Shown: positions 26,701-38,936 of the stretch, piece after piece
How positions within the stretch are numbered: position 1 is the first letter of the stretch
Layout of the letters: the number at the start of each line of letters is the position of its first letter
Assembly: GCF_016863015.1 (NCBI RefSeq)
Contig: NZ_BOOB01000019.1
Span: 1-64,000, forward strand
Length of the DNA: 64,000 nucleotides
Origin: Microbispora amethystogenes
GTDB taxonomy: Bacteria > Actinomycetota > Actinomycetes > Streptosporangiales > Streptosporangiaceae
Direction: 5' to 3'
Program-made: the position numbers and the translations under genes
Notes under the pieces: model-generated
The model's database searches: none
What the model was told of the DNA's origin: nothing
Seen by the model: the letters and a program-made list of their open reading frames with translations, nothing else

Positions 26701-27327
26701 TCACTCCTGCTCGCAGGCGATGGCGTTGACCGCCGCCGCCGTCATGGCACTGCCGCCCCGGCGGCCGTGGACAACCAGAAACTCCAGGCCGGACGCCGCG
26801 AGGGCGCGCTTGGACTCGGCCGCGCCGATGAACCCGACCGGGACGCCCAGCACGGCGGCGGGCCGTCCCGCGCCTTCGGCGACCAGTTCGAGCAGCCGGA
26901 ACAGCGCGGTCGGGGCGTTGCCGACCGCCACGACCGCCCCGTCGAGGCGGTCGAGCCACAGGTCGAGCGCGGCGGCGCTGCGGGTGGTGCCGAGCCGCTC
27001 GGCCAGGGCGGGCACGCGGGGGTCGCCGAGCGTGCAGACGATCTCGTTGCCGGCGGGCAGGCGACTCCTGGTGATGCCGGAGGCGACCATCCGCGCGTCG
27101 CACAGCACGGGCGCGCCCGCCAGCAGCGCCGCGCGCGCCTTCTCGACCACGCCGGGGGAGTGGTCGAGGTCGGCGACCAGGTCGGTCATGCCACACGCGT
27201 GGATCATGCGGACCGCGACCCGGGCGACGTCGGCGGGCAGCCCCGACAGGTCGGCCTCGGCCCTGATGGTCGCGAACGACCGCCGGTAGATCTCCGCTCC
27301 GTCGCGGACGTAGTCGTGCTCGGGCAC
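26701..27327 (-). CDS. cobH: Precorrin-8X methylmutase
   Basis: A 208-residue CobH/CbiC. Conserved features are [38 protein letters not shown] with the catalytic His, and [14 protein letters not shown]. It shifts the C11 methyl to C12, giving hydrogenobyrinate. GTG 27327 is chosen because AGAGG sits five bases upstream; a GTG six bases earlier is too close to it. A four-copy 16-bp repeat lies immediately upstream. Confidence 0.93.
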   Translation of the reverse strand: MPEHDYVRDGAEIYRRSFATIRAEADLSGLPADVARVAVRMIHACGMTDLVADLDHSPGVVEKARAALLAGAPVLCDARMVASGITRSRLPAGNEIVCTLGDPRVPALAERLGTTRSAAALDLWLDRLDGAVVAVGNAPTALFRLLELVAEGAGRPAAVLGVPVGFIGAAESKRALAASGLEFLVVHGRRGGSAMTAAAVNAIACEQE

Positions 27328-27352
27328 GGACACCTCTGTTCGTGGATGGCGG

Positions 27353-27416
27353 ACGGTGGATGCAGCGAACGGTGGATGCAGCGAACGGTGGATGCAGCGG
27401 ACGGTGGATGCACGGA
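27353..27416. repeat. Four tandem copies of a 16-bp repeat
   Basis: ACGGTGGATGCAGCGA occurs twice exactly and twice with changes at its 3' end (27353-27368, 27369-27384, 27385-27400, 27401-27416), filling the gap between cobG and cobH on the operon strand. Looks like a minisatellite; partial unit sequence continues on both sides. Confidence 0.9.
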
Positions 27417-27428
27417 CTGGACGGACGG

Positions 27429-28724
27429 TCAACGGCGCACGTCGTAGCCGCCGGTCGTGGCGACCACGTCGGTGACCTGGCCCCTCGGGCGGCCGCAGCG
27501 GCGTTCGCAGCCCGCCCAGTGGATCAGGCCGTCGGCCTGGATCCCCAGCGGCTGGACACCCTGGGGCTGGACATCGAGCGGTCCGGCACCCGGTGGCCGG
27601 ACGCCCGGCGGTCCGGGCACGCCGGACTCCGCCCAGCGCACCGCGTCCGCCTGGACGTCGGCGAGTGCCTTCGCGCAGCCGGGCCGCCCGGTGCAGGCCG
27701 ACAGTCTGGCGTACGGCGAGGCGGGATCGGTCACCAGCCCCGCTCCGGCGAGCGCGCCGGTCACCGGCCCGACCGCCTCGGGCGCGAGGTCGGGCAGCAC
27801 GACGGTACGCCACGGCGTCAGCCGTACCTCACCGGCGGCCAGGTCGGCGAGCAGGCCGGCCTGGCTGGCGGTGAGCCTGCCGAGGGGCACGATCACGTCG
27901 AGTGCCACCCGGCCGTCCACCTGCGCGAACGGGCCGCCCCTGCGCGGCGTGGCGGGCGGCGCCGGCACGGGTGGCAGGCCAGGGAACTGGCCGGGAAGGG
28001 GGCCCGGGAGGTGGCTGGGAGGGCCGGCGAGGAGGCGACCGGGGAGGCGGACGGCGATCGTCGCTGGTCCGCCGGGGAGCTCGGCCAGCCGCCAGGCGTC
28101 CCCGCGGACCTCCTGGAACACCTCGGCGGCGGCGAGCGCGACGGAGACGGCGTCACCGGCGCTCACCGACCCGACCGGCTCGCCCGCGAGCAGCAGGGTC
28201 AGGCCGTCGCCGGGGTGTTTGATGGGCTGGGAGACGGAGTGCGCGGCGAGGGTCACGTCGGCGCCGAGCCCGAGGACGTCGCCCGTTCCGTCGTCCAGCG
28301 CGAACAGGAACCGGCCGGGCAGGCCTGCGAGGGCAGCACGGCCGCACAGGGCCGCGTCGAGGTCCGCCACCAGAGGCCGCACGTCCAGGACGGCCGTCGC
28401 CGAACGGCCGCTGAGCGGCGATGCGACGATGTTGCGTACGCGCTCGTGGGTCGCGGACGGCAGCAGCCCGGCGGCGGCCATCCGGGCGGCGAACGCCGGT
28501 GGGTCGGCCAGCCCGCGCACCTGCACGTTGGCCCGGGACGTCAGCTCCACGACCCCGCCGCCCAGCTCGCGGGCGCAGGCGGCCAGCTCGCGCAACGCGC
28601 CGACGGCCAGCCCGCCGCCGGGCACCCGGACCCGCGCCAGCGCCCCGTCCGCGGCGGCGTGCACCTGGAGCGCGCCGGGACAGGCGTCGCGGGCGGCACG
28701 CCCAGAAAAGCCACCCATGACCAC
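27429..28724 (-). CDS. cobG: Precorrin-3B synthase
   Basis: A 431-residue CobG, homologous to sulfite/nitrite reductases; with O2 it hydroxylates C20 of precorrin-3A and forms the lactone. Its presence marks the aerobic pathway. The 4Fe-4S ligands are visible as [12 protein letters not shown] and [12 protein letters not shown], but the two pairs are split by a low-complexity Pro/Gly/Gln-rich stretch of roughly 25 residues. There is no Shine-Dalgarno: TAGCAT at 28732-28737 on the minus strand would act as -10 for a leaderless GTG at 28724; an ATG at 28718 is an alternative. Confidence 0.9.
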   Translation of the reverse strand: MVMGGFSGRAARDACPGALQVHAAADGALARVRVPGGGLAVGALRELAACARELGGGVVELTSRANVQVRGLADPPAFAARMAAAGLLPSATHERVRNIVASPLSGRSATAVLDVRPLVADLDAALCGRAALAGLPGRFLFALDDGTGDVLGLGADVTLAAHSVSQPIKHPGDGLTLLLAGEPVGSVSAGDAVSVALAAAEVFQEVRGDAWRLAELPGGPATIAVRLPGRLLAGPPSHLPGPLPGQFPGLPPVPAPPATPRRGGPFAQVDGRVALDVIVPLGRLTASQAGLLADLAAGEVRLTPWRTVVLPDLAPEAVGPVTGALAGAGLVTDPASPYARLSACTGRPGCAKALADVQADAVRWAESGVPGPPGVRPPGAGPLDVQPQGVQPLGIQADGLIHWAGCERRCGRPRGQVTDVVATTGGYDVRR

Positions 28725-28767
28725 GAACAGGATGCTAACGCCAGTTTTCTGACACGACCTCCGTCAC

Positions 28768-28935
28768 GTAGGGTCTGCGGTGAGCGATGGCAAGCGGAGG
28801 AAGCCGGTGCGAATCCGGCGCGGTCCCGCCACTGTGACCGGGGAGCGAACCCCACCACACGGCCACTGTCGAGAGACGGGAAGGCCGGGGTGAGCGTCGA
28901 TCCGGGAGCCAGGAGACTCCTGCCGTCGCGCCGCC
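28768..28935 (+). ncRNA. Cobalamin riboswitch upstream of cobN
   Basis: The canonical core reads GGAAGCCGGTGCGAATCCGG then CGGTCCCGCCACTGTGACC, with the B12 box GGGAGCCAGGAGACTCCTGCC at 28904-28924. It ends about 40 bases before the cobN start, with the hairpin 28942-28957 between. Divergent cobG lacks a riboswitch, so cobN alone is controlled here. Confidence 0.95.
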
Positions 28936-28941
28936 ACGACC

Positions 28942-28957
28942 CGGGGCGAGGACCCCG
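28942..28957 (+). promoter_or_regulatory. Riboswitch expression-platform hairpin before cobN
   Basis: CGGGGCGAGGACCCCG forms a G/C stem immediately upstream of the GAGGGAGGA ribosome-binding site. It resembles the element before cbtB, consistent with translational control by the riboswitch. Confidence 0.5.
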
Positions 28958-28972
28958 AGGGAGGACCTTGCC

Positions 28973-32593
<3,621 letters not shown>

Positions 32594-33893
32594 GCCAGCA
32601 GCCGGCGGGCGAGTCGTGGCGCGCCCGCCCAGTGCAGGTGCAGGTACGACGCGGTGAGCCGGGCGTCGCCGGCCCCGTCGGCGCCGCCACGCCACCGGAA
32701 GACCGGCTGCCCGCCGCCGGTGACCGTGGTCCGGTGGAACTCGTGGCCCCTGAACCGCTCGCCCTGCCGGGTCAGCAGCGTGTCGCGCACGGCCACCGCG
32801 TCGCGGTAGCCCAGCGTCAGCCGGCCGGTCATGTGCGCGACGCCCGGCACCCGGCCGCACATGGGGCGGCCGTCCAGCTCCTCGCACAGGTAGAGCAGCC
32901 CCGCGCACTCGGCCGCCACCGCGCCCGGGAACGCGGCGACCTCGGCGCGCAGGGGCTCGTTGGCCGACAGCTCGGCCGCGTACACCTCGGGGAAGCCGCC
33001 CCCCACGACCAGCGCGGACGCGCCCTCCGGCAGGGACTCGTCCCGTACCGGGTCGAACACCGCGACCTGCGCTCCGGCGGCGGTGAGCATCTCGACGTGC
33101 TCGGCGTATCCGAACGTGAACGCCGCTCCGCCCGCGACCGCCACCACCCGCCGCGCCCCGGGCTCACGGCCGCCCGACGGGTCCCACGGCTCACCGGTCA
33201 GCGGCGCCGCGGTCCCGGCGAGCCGTACGAGACCGTCCAGGTCACACGAACCCGCCACGAGCGCGCCGAGCCGGTCCACCGCCGTCACGGCGGCGGGCAG
33301 CCGCTCGGCCGCCGGGACCAGCCCGAGATGGCGGGACGGCGTCACCACGTCGTCGTCGCGGTGGACGGCCCCCAGCACCGGAACCCCGGTCTCCTCCAGC
33401 GCGGCCCGGCACAGCTCCTCGTGCCGCGCCGACCCGAGGCGGTTCAGCACCACGCCCGCCACCCGCACCCGCGAGTCGAACGTCGCGAAGCCGTGGACCA
33501 GCGCCGCCACCGACCTGCTCTGCCTGCCCGCGTCCACGACGAGCACCACGGGCGCGCCCAGCAGCCGCGCCACGTGCGCGGTCGAGGCGAAGTCGCCGTC
33601 GCCGCGCCCGTCGAACAGTCCCATCACGCCTTCGACGACCGCGATGTCGCAATCCGCGGAGCCGTGCAGGAACAGCGGCGTCACCTGCTCCTCGCCGGTC
33701 AGCCACGGATCGAGGTTGCGCCCGGGACGCCCGGCGGCCAGTGTGTGGTAGCCCGGGTCGATGTAGTCGGGCCCCACCTTGAACGGCGCGACGCGCAGCC
33801 CGCGCGCCGCGAGCGCCGCCATCAGGCCCGTGGCCACGGTCGTCTTGCCGCTCCCCGACGCCGGTGCCGCGACCACCAGTCGCGGGACCCCGG

Positions 33894-34496
33894 TCACCAC
33901 TCGATGCCCTTCTGGCCCTTCTGCCCGGTGTCCATGGGATGGCGGACCTTGCCCATCTCCGTCACGAGATCCGCGGCCTCCACCAGCCGGGCGGGCGCGT
34001 CGCGCCCGGTGATGACGACGTGCTGGGCCCCCGGGCGTCCGGCCAGCGCCGAGATCACGTCGTCGAGGTCGATCCACCCCCACTTCAGCGGATAGGTGAA
34101 CTCGTCCAGCACGTAGAACCGGTACGTCTCGGCGGCGAGGTCGCGTTTGATCTGCTCCCAGCCCTCGCGGGCGTCGGCGGCGTGGTCGGCCTCGGTGCCC
34201 GGCCGCTGGATCCACGACCAGCCCTCGCCCATCTTGTGCCAGGCCACGGTGCCGCCCTCGCCGCTCGCGCCCAGCACGGTCAGGGCGCGTTCCTCGCCGA
34301 CCCGCCACTTGGCCGACTTCACGAACTGGAACACCCCGATCGGCCACCCCTGGTTCCAGGCGCGCAACGCCATGCCGAACGCGGCCGTCGACTTCCCCTT
34401 GCCGGGTCCCGTGTGCACCATGAGCAGCGGCCTCGTCCGGCGCTGCCGGGTCGTCAGCCCGTCGTCCGGGACGTTCTCCGGTCTGCCCTGCGGCAT
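33894..34496 (-). CDS. cobO: Cob(I)yrinic acid a,c-diamide adenosyltransferase
   Basis: A 200-residue CobO/BtuR/CobA-type enzyme with the P-loop HTGPGKGKSTAAFG, the substrate region MGEGWSW and LDEFTYPLKWGWIDLDDV. It adds the adenosyl group to the cobalt of corrinoids. ATG at 34496, one base after the chlID stop; overlaps cobB by four bases. Confidence 0.95.
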   Translation of the reverse strand: MPQGRPENVPDDGLTTRQRRTRPLLMVHTGPGKGKSTAAFGMALRAWNQGWPIGVFQFVKSAKWRVGEERALTVLGASGEGGTVAWHKMGEGWSWIQRPGTEADHAADAREGWEQIKRDLAAETYRFYVLDEFTYPLKWGWIDLDDVISALAGRPGAQHVVITGRDAPARLVEAADLVTEMGKVRHPMDTGQKGQKGIEW

Positions 34497-34497
34497 C

Positions 34498-36594
34498 TCA
34501 GCCCGCCTTCCTTCGATCGCGTACGAGATCGCCCAGCGACTCCAGCGGGAGCACCCGTGCGCCCAGCCGGAGGGCCAGCGCGCCCGCCAGGCCCAGGCGG
34601 ACCGGCCCGCTCTCGCAGTCGACGACGACCGAGGTCACCCCCGCGAGCGCGGTGGCCGCGCGGGTCACGTCTCCGCCGGAGGTCGCACGGCCGTCGGTCA
34701 CGACGACGAGGAGGGGGCGGCGGTCCGGATCGCGCATCCGTTCCACCCGGAGCACCTCCGCCGCCGTCGCGAGGCCCTCGGCCAGTGGGGTGCGCCCGCC
34801 CGTCGGGAGCGCGCGGAGCCGGGCCGCGCCCGCCTCCACCGAGGAGGTCGGGGGGAGCGCCACGGTCGCGCCCCTGCCGCGGAAGACGACCAGGCCAACC
34901 TTGTCCCTGCGCTGGTAGGCGTCCAGCAGCAGGCTCAGCACGGCCGTCTTGACGACCGCCATCCGCCTGCGCGCCCCCATCGAGCCGCTGGCGTCGACGA
35001 CGAACAGCACGAGGTTGCCTTCGCGGCCCTCGCGGACGGGCTCGCGGAGGTCCTCGCGTCTGAGAATCAGGCCGGGGCCGCGTCTGCCCCGGAGGGCCTG
35101 GCGGGGTGCGGCCGCCAGGAGGGTGGCGGGGAGATCGATGGCGCTGGGACCGGTGCCGCCCGCGACGCGGGCCCCGATGGTGCGGCCGTGGCGTCCCCGG
35201 CCGCTGGACCGCCGGCCCGCCACGCCCTCGCCCACTCCGGCGACCCTGAGTACGGGCACGCGGAACGGGGTCCCCACCGCCGCCACGTCGTCCGGGGCGG
35301 AGCCTTGGGGGGCCGCGTCACCGGACCGAGGGGCGGGGCCGGTCCCGTCACCGGGGGGAGGGTCGGACGCGGGGCCACCGCCGCCTTCGCCCGAGATCTC
35401 GTGAGACGGGGCAGCGGGGCAGCCGGACTGCGAACCATCGGACTGCGAACCATCGGGCCGCGCGCGATCGGATCGGGGGCCATCGGATTGGGGGCCGCTG
35501 GGATCGTCAGGGCCCTCCGGCCGGCCGGGGGCGTCGCGGTCGTCCGGGTCGTCCGGGTCGTCCGGGTCGTCGGGGCCGTCGGGCTCGGTCCGGTCCAGCA
35601 GGTCGTCGAGAAGACGTTCGTCCAGCCCGGGCGCGTCGAACGGGTCGCGGCGACGGCGGTGCGGCAACGCGAGACGGGCCGCCACCCGGACGTCCTCCCG
35701 GGTCACCACGTCCCGCCCCTGCCAGGCGGCGTGCGCCACGGCCGCGTGAGCGGTGACGAGATCGGCGCGCAGACCGTCCACCTCGAAACCCGCGCAGACG
35801 GCCGTGATCTGCCGCAGCCGCGCGTCGGGCAGCCGTACCGCCGGAAGGGCGGTCCGGGCCTCCGCGATCCGCTCGGCGAGCGCGGCCTCCTCAGCGGCCC
35901 ATCGAGCCGCGAACCCCTCGGGGTCGGCGTCGAACGCGAACCGCCGCCGGACGACCTCCGCCCGTTCGCCGGGCTCCCGGGTCGCCCGCACCTCGACGGT
36001 CAGCCCGAACCGGTCGAGCAACTGCGGCCGGAGCTCCCCTTCCTCCGGATTCATGGTCCCGACGAGCAGGAACCGCGCGGCATGCCGTACCGAGACGGTC
36101 TCGCGCTCCACGTAGCAGACCCCGAGCGCCGCCGCGTCGAGCAGCAGATCGACCAGATGGTCGTGCAGGAGGTTCACCTCGTCCACGTAGAGAACACCCC
36201 GATGGGCCGCCGCGAGCAGCCCGGGCTCGAAGGCCTTGACCCCTTCGGTCAGCGCTCGCTCAAGGTCCAGCGACCCGGCCAGCCGATCCTCCGACGCCCC
36301 GACCGGAAGCTCCACCAGCGACGCCGGCCGCCGCACCCGAGCGGCGTCCGGCTCGTGCGGCCCGTCGGGGCAGCCGGGATCGGGCGCCGCCGGGTCGCAG
36401 TGGAAGCGGCACCCCGCCACCACGGTGACCGGGGGCAACTGAGCGGCCAGCGCGCGGACGATCGTGGACTTCGCGGTTCCCTTCTCCCCGCGCACCAGGA
36501 CGCCGCCGGTCCGGGGCGACACCGCGTTCAGCACCAGGGCCAGCTTCAGGTCGTCGAGCCCGACGACGGCGCTGAAGGGATAGGCAGGGTTCAC
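34498..36594 (-). CDS. Fused ChlI-ChlD chelatase AAA+/VWA subunit (cobaltochelatase partner)
   Basis: A 698-residue fusion. Residues about 1-330 are a ChlI-like AAA+ ATPase (Walker A RGEKGTAKST; Walker B VLYVDEVNLL; GTMNPEEGELRPQLLDRFGL). Residues about 335-500 are an acidic, Asp-Pro-Asp repeat and Gly/Pro-rich linker. Residues about 505-698 are a ChlD-type VWA domain with the MIDAS motif VDASGSMGARR. No chlorophyll genes are nearby; next to cobN and cobO it must drive cobalt insertion, as known for actinomycetes lacking CobS/CobT. GTG 36594 overlaps the upstream gene (GTGA). Confidence 0.92.
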   Translation of the reverse strand: MNPAYPFSAVVGLDDLKLALVLNAVSPRTGGVLVRGEKGTAKSTIVRALAAQLPPVTVVAGCRFHCDPAAPDPGCPDGPHEPDAARVRRPASLVELPVGASEDRLAGSLDLERALTEGVKAFEPGLLAAAHRGVLYVDEVNLLHDHLVDLLLDAAALGVCYVERETVSVRHAARFLLVGTMNPEEGELRPQLLDRFGLTVEVRATREPGERAEVVRRRFAFDADPEGFAARWAAEEAALAERIAEARTALPAVRLPDARLRQITAVCAGFEVDGLRADLVTAHAAVAHAAWQGRDVVTREDVRVAARLALPHRRRRDPFDAPGLDERLLDDLLDRTEPDGPDDPDDPDDPDDRDAPGRPEGPDDPSGPQSDGPRSDRARPDGSQSDGSQSGCPAAPSHEISGEGGGGPASDPPPGDGTGPAPRSGDAAPQGSAPDDVAAVGTPFRVPVLRVAGVGEGVAGRRSSGRGRHGRTIGARVAGGTGPSAIDLPATLLAAAPRQALRGRRGPGLILRREDLREPVREGREGNLVLFVVDASGSMGARRRMAVVKTAVLSLLLDAYQRRDKVGLVVFRGRGATVALPPTSSVEAGAARLRALPTGGRTPLAEGLATAAEVLRVERMRDPDRRPLLVVVTDGRATSGGDVTRAATALAGVTSVVVDCESGPVRLGLAGALALRLGARVLPLESLGDLVRDRRKAG
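35538..35582. repeat. 9-bp repeats in the chlID linker
   Basis: GTCGTCCGG-type units repeat several times head to tail and encode the DPD/DDP run in the ChlI-ChlD linker. In-frame repeat variation would change only linker length. Confidence 0.6.
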
Positions 36595-37160
36595 GGTGCG
36601 GCCTTCCGGTTGACGTACGTGATCCGCCAGCCGACGTGCCCGGCGGCCAACCTGGTGTGGGACAACGGCGCGACGTCGAAGACCGCGGCCCGCGTCGCGG
36701 TCAGGCCGAGCGCGTGCGCGAGCGCCGCCCGGATGGGCCCGGCGTCGCAGACGGCGACCACGCGGGCGGCGTCCGCGCGGAGCGACTCCATCCACGCGGC
36801 CACCCGCGCGCCCATCTCGGCGAGGCTCTCCCCGCCGTGCGGGGAGGCGTCCGGGTCGGTCAGCCACGCGCCGATCCCCGCGTGGTCGGCCGCGGCGACC
36901 TCCCCGAACGGGCGTCCCGCCCAGTCTCCGTAATCGGCCTCGGCGAGCGCGCCGGCCACGACGGGCTCGCGGTCCGACACGGCCCGGGCGGTCGCCACGG
37001 CGGCGGCCCAGGGCGCGGTGAGGACGAGCGCGTCGTCGGGGAGGCCCAGCACGGCGGCCTGTGCCCTGGCCTGGGCGACTCCCGACGGATCGGGGTCTTC
37101 GGGCATGGGGAAGCAGGCACGCCGGGCACCGGGCGTCCCCGCCTGACGGATGAACAGCAC
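36591..37160 (-). CDS. CobC-like histidine-phosphatase-fold protein, active-site His lost
   Basis: A 189-residue phosphoglycerate-mutase/histidine phosphatase fold. The RHG signature is replaced by IRQAGTPGARR, and the second catalytic His (usually TH or GH before AGPIR) is Asp in VVAVCDAGPIRAALAHALG. The Glu-containing loop HGGESLAEMGARVAAWM is kept. Both phospho-transfer His being absent argues against phosphatase activity; similar degenerate members accompany actinomycete cob genes. The GTG at 37160 lacks a ribosome-binding site and sits six bases after the TGA of a 13-codon leader frame in the same reading frame. It heads the chlID-cobO-cobB operon. Confidence 0.8.
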   Translation of the reverse strand: MLFIRQAGTPGARRACFPMPEDPDPSGVAQARAQAAVLGLPDDALVLTAPWAAAVATARAVSDREPVVAGALAEADYGDWAGRPFGEVAAADHAGIGAWLTDPDASPHGGESLAEMGARVAAWMESLRADAARVVAVCDAGPIRAALAHALGLTATRAAVFDVAPLSHTRLAAGHVGWRITYVNRKAAP

Positions 37161-37163
37161 GGC

Positions 37164-37205
37164 TCAGCCGCGCGGATGGTGCTCGACGGCGCGTAGGTCG
37201 CTCAC
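37164..37205 (-). CDS. 13-codon leader ORF behind the third cobalamin riboswitch
   Basis: GTG 37205 lies five bases after an ideal GAGGAGG (37211-37217) and encodes MSDLRAVEHHPRG before an in-frame TGA (37164-37166). The next in-frame codon but one is the GTG of the CobC-like gene. It could be a leader peptide coupling translation to the riboswitch, or the true N-terminus of the downstream protein cut by a nonsense change (for example TGG to TGA). Confidence 0.5.
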   Translation of the reverse strand: MSDLRAVEHHPRG

Positions 37206-37249
37206 AAGGGCCTCCTCAGGGATGACGCGTCCCGGCAGACGAGGTCACG

Positions 37250-37375
37250 GTGGCCAAGCGACCTGGCTCCCGGGGTCCATGCCCCGGATACAGTGGCGCG
37301 ACCGCACCGGCATCTCACCGGATTTCCCTTGGTCACCGCGAAACCTTCCGGACGGTACCCGTTCCGGACAATCAG
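37250..37375 (-). ncRNA. Cobalamin riboswitch upstream of the cobC-like/chlID/cobO/cobB operon
   Basis: On the minus strand GGGAAATCCGGTGAGATGCC then GGTGCGGTCGCGCCACTGT, followed by the B12 box CGGGAGCCAGGTCGC at 37258-37272. The core CACTGT and box spacing match AdoCbl riboswitches. A small hairpin GGGA...TCCC (37219-37233) sits before the ribosome-binding site 37211-37217. It lies downstream of cobQ, so it controls only the operon below. Confidence 0.88.
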
Positions 37376-37386
37376 CGTCAACAGCC

Positions 37387-38892
37387 TCAGACCGCGCCAG
37401 GGGGCAGGATCCGAAGTCCCCGAGGCGGTCCGGCCTCGATGAGGGCGAGCAGGGCGCGGGTGTCGACGTTCCGCTCGACGAGGTCCCCGAGCGCGTCCAG
37501 CCGTGCCTCCCGCAGCGCCGCGAAGGAGAGGCCGGGGTCGCCGTGGAACTCCCGTCCCGCCGCCCGCGCCACCTCCGAGAGGAACGCCCGCCGGAACCCG
37601 TCGTTCTCCAGCGCTCCGTGCCAGGTCGTGCCCCACACGTTCCCCACGCGGCATCCGTCGAGGAACCCCTCGCCGGCGTCGCGCGTCACGATCCCGTGGT
37701 GGATCTCGTACGCCTCCACGGGATGCCCGTAGGCCTCGCCGCTCGGGCGTCCGAGGGTCTTCTCGGCCGCGAACACGACGTCGGCGGGTAACAGCCCCAG
37801 CCCGGCGACCCGGCCGGCGCCCGACTCGACCTGGTCGGTGATGGTGCGGGCGAGCATCTGGTAGCCCCCGCAGATGCCGAGCACCGGCCCCGTCCTCCGG
37901 GTCACGAGCTCGGCGATCCCGGTCTCGCGCAACCAGGCGAGGTCGCTGACGGTGGCCCGCGAACCGGGCAGGACCAGCAGGTCGGCGTCCGCGCACCCGT
38001 CCGGGGACGTGGCGAACGTGACCACGACCCCCGGCTCGGCGGCCAGCGCGTCCACGTCGGTGAAGTTCGAGATCCGCGGATAGCGCACGACCGTCACCCG
38101 CAGCGCCCCGCCGGCCGCCGCCGCGCCCCGCGTCCGGGTGTCGAGAGGGAGGGTGCCGAGCGGCCGGGTGTCGAGCGACAGGGAGTCCTCGACGTCCATC
38201 CAGAGCCCGTCGAGCCAGGGCAGCACGCCGTAGACGCGCCGCCCGGTCAACCCCTCGATCATGTCCAGCCCGGGAGCGAGCAGCTCGCGCGCCCCCCGGA
38301 ACTTGTTCACGATGAAACCGGAGACGTGGGCCTGGTCGGCGGCGTCCAGCAGCGCGACCGTGCCGTACAGGTGCGCGAAGACCCCGCCGCGGTCGATGTC
38401 TCCCACCACGACCACCGGCAGCCCGGCCGCCCGGGCCAGGCCCATGTTCGCGATGTCCCCGGCCCGCAGGTTGATCTCGGCCGGGGAGCCCGCCCCTTCG
38501 CAGACCACCACGTCGAACTCGGCGGCCAGCCGCCTGTACGACTCGACCGCCACGGCCCGCAGTTCGTCCCGCCGGGCGCCGTACTCCACGGCGTCGACGT
38601 CGGCGACGGGCCGGCCGCGTACGACGACCTGGCTGCGGCGGTCGCTGCCCGGCTTGAGCAGGATCGGGTTCATGTCGGCCGTCGGCTCCAGCCCGCAGGC
38701 CGCCGCCTGCACGGCCTGCGCCCGCCCGATCTCCGCGCCGTCGGCGGTCACGTAGGAGTTGAGCGACATGTTCTGCGCCTTGAACGGCGCGACCCGCACG
38801 CCCTCCCGGGCCAGCCACCGGCAGATCCCGGCGGTGACCACGCTCTTCCCGGCGTCCGACGTCGTCCCCGCGACCAGCAGTCCACCCTTCAC
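37387..38892 (-). CDS. cobQ: Cobyric acid synthase
   Basis: A 501-residue amidotransferase that adds four amides (b, d, e, g) to adenosylcobyrinic diamide. N-terminal [19 protein letters not shown] and [24 protein letters not shown], mid-protein [20 protein letters not shown], and the glutaminase region [15 protein letters not shown] identify CobQ/CbiP. GTG at 38892 has no ribosome-binding site; TATGCT on the minus strand ends nine bases before it, suggesting a leaderless transcript. It starts 44 bases downstream of dnaE and upstream of riboswitch 3. Confidence 0.95.
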   Translation of the reverse strand: MKGGLLVAGTTSDAGKSVVTAGICRWLAREGVRVAPFKAQNMSLNSYVTADGAEIGRAQAVQAAACGLEPTADMNPILLKPGSDRRSQVVVRGRPVADVDAVEYGARRDELRAVAVESYRRLAAEFDVVVCEGAGSPAEINLRAGDIANMGLARAAGLPVVVVGDIDRGGVFAHLYGTVALLDAADQAHVSGFIVNKFRGARELLAPGLDMIEGLTGRRVYGVLPWLDGLWMDVEDSLSLDTRPLGTLPLDTRTRGAAAAGGALRVTVVRYPRISNFTDVDALAAEPGVVVTFATSPDGCADADLLVLPGSRATVSDLAWLRETGIAELVTRRTGPVLGICGGYQMLARTITDQVESGAGRVAGLGLLPADVVFAAEKTLGRPSGEAYGHPVEAYEIHHGIVTRDAGEGFLDGCRVGNVWGTTWHGALENDGFRRAFLSEVARAAGREFHGDPGLSFAALREARLDALGDLVERNVDTRALLALIEAGPPRGLRILPPGAV

Positions 38893-38936
38893 AAGCCGGA
38901 CAGCATACGGCCGGGGGACCGTACGGGAAAGGCGGG

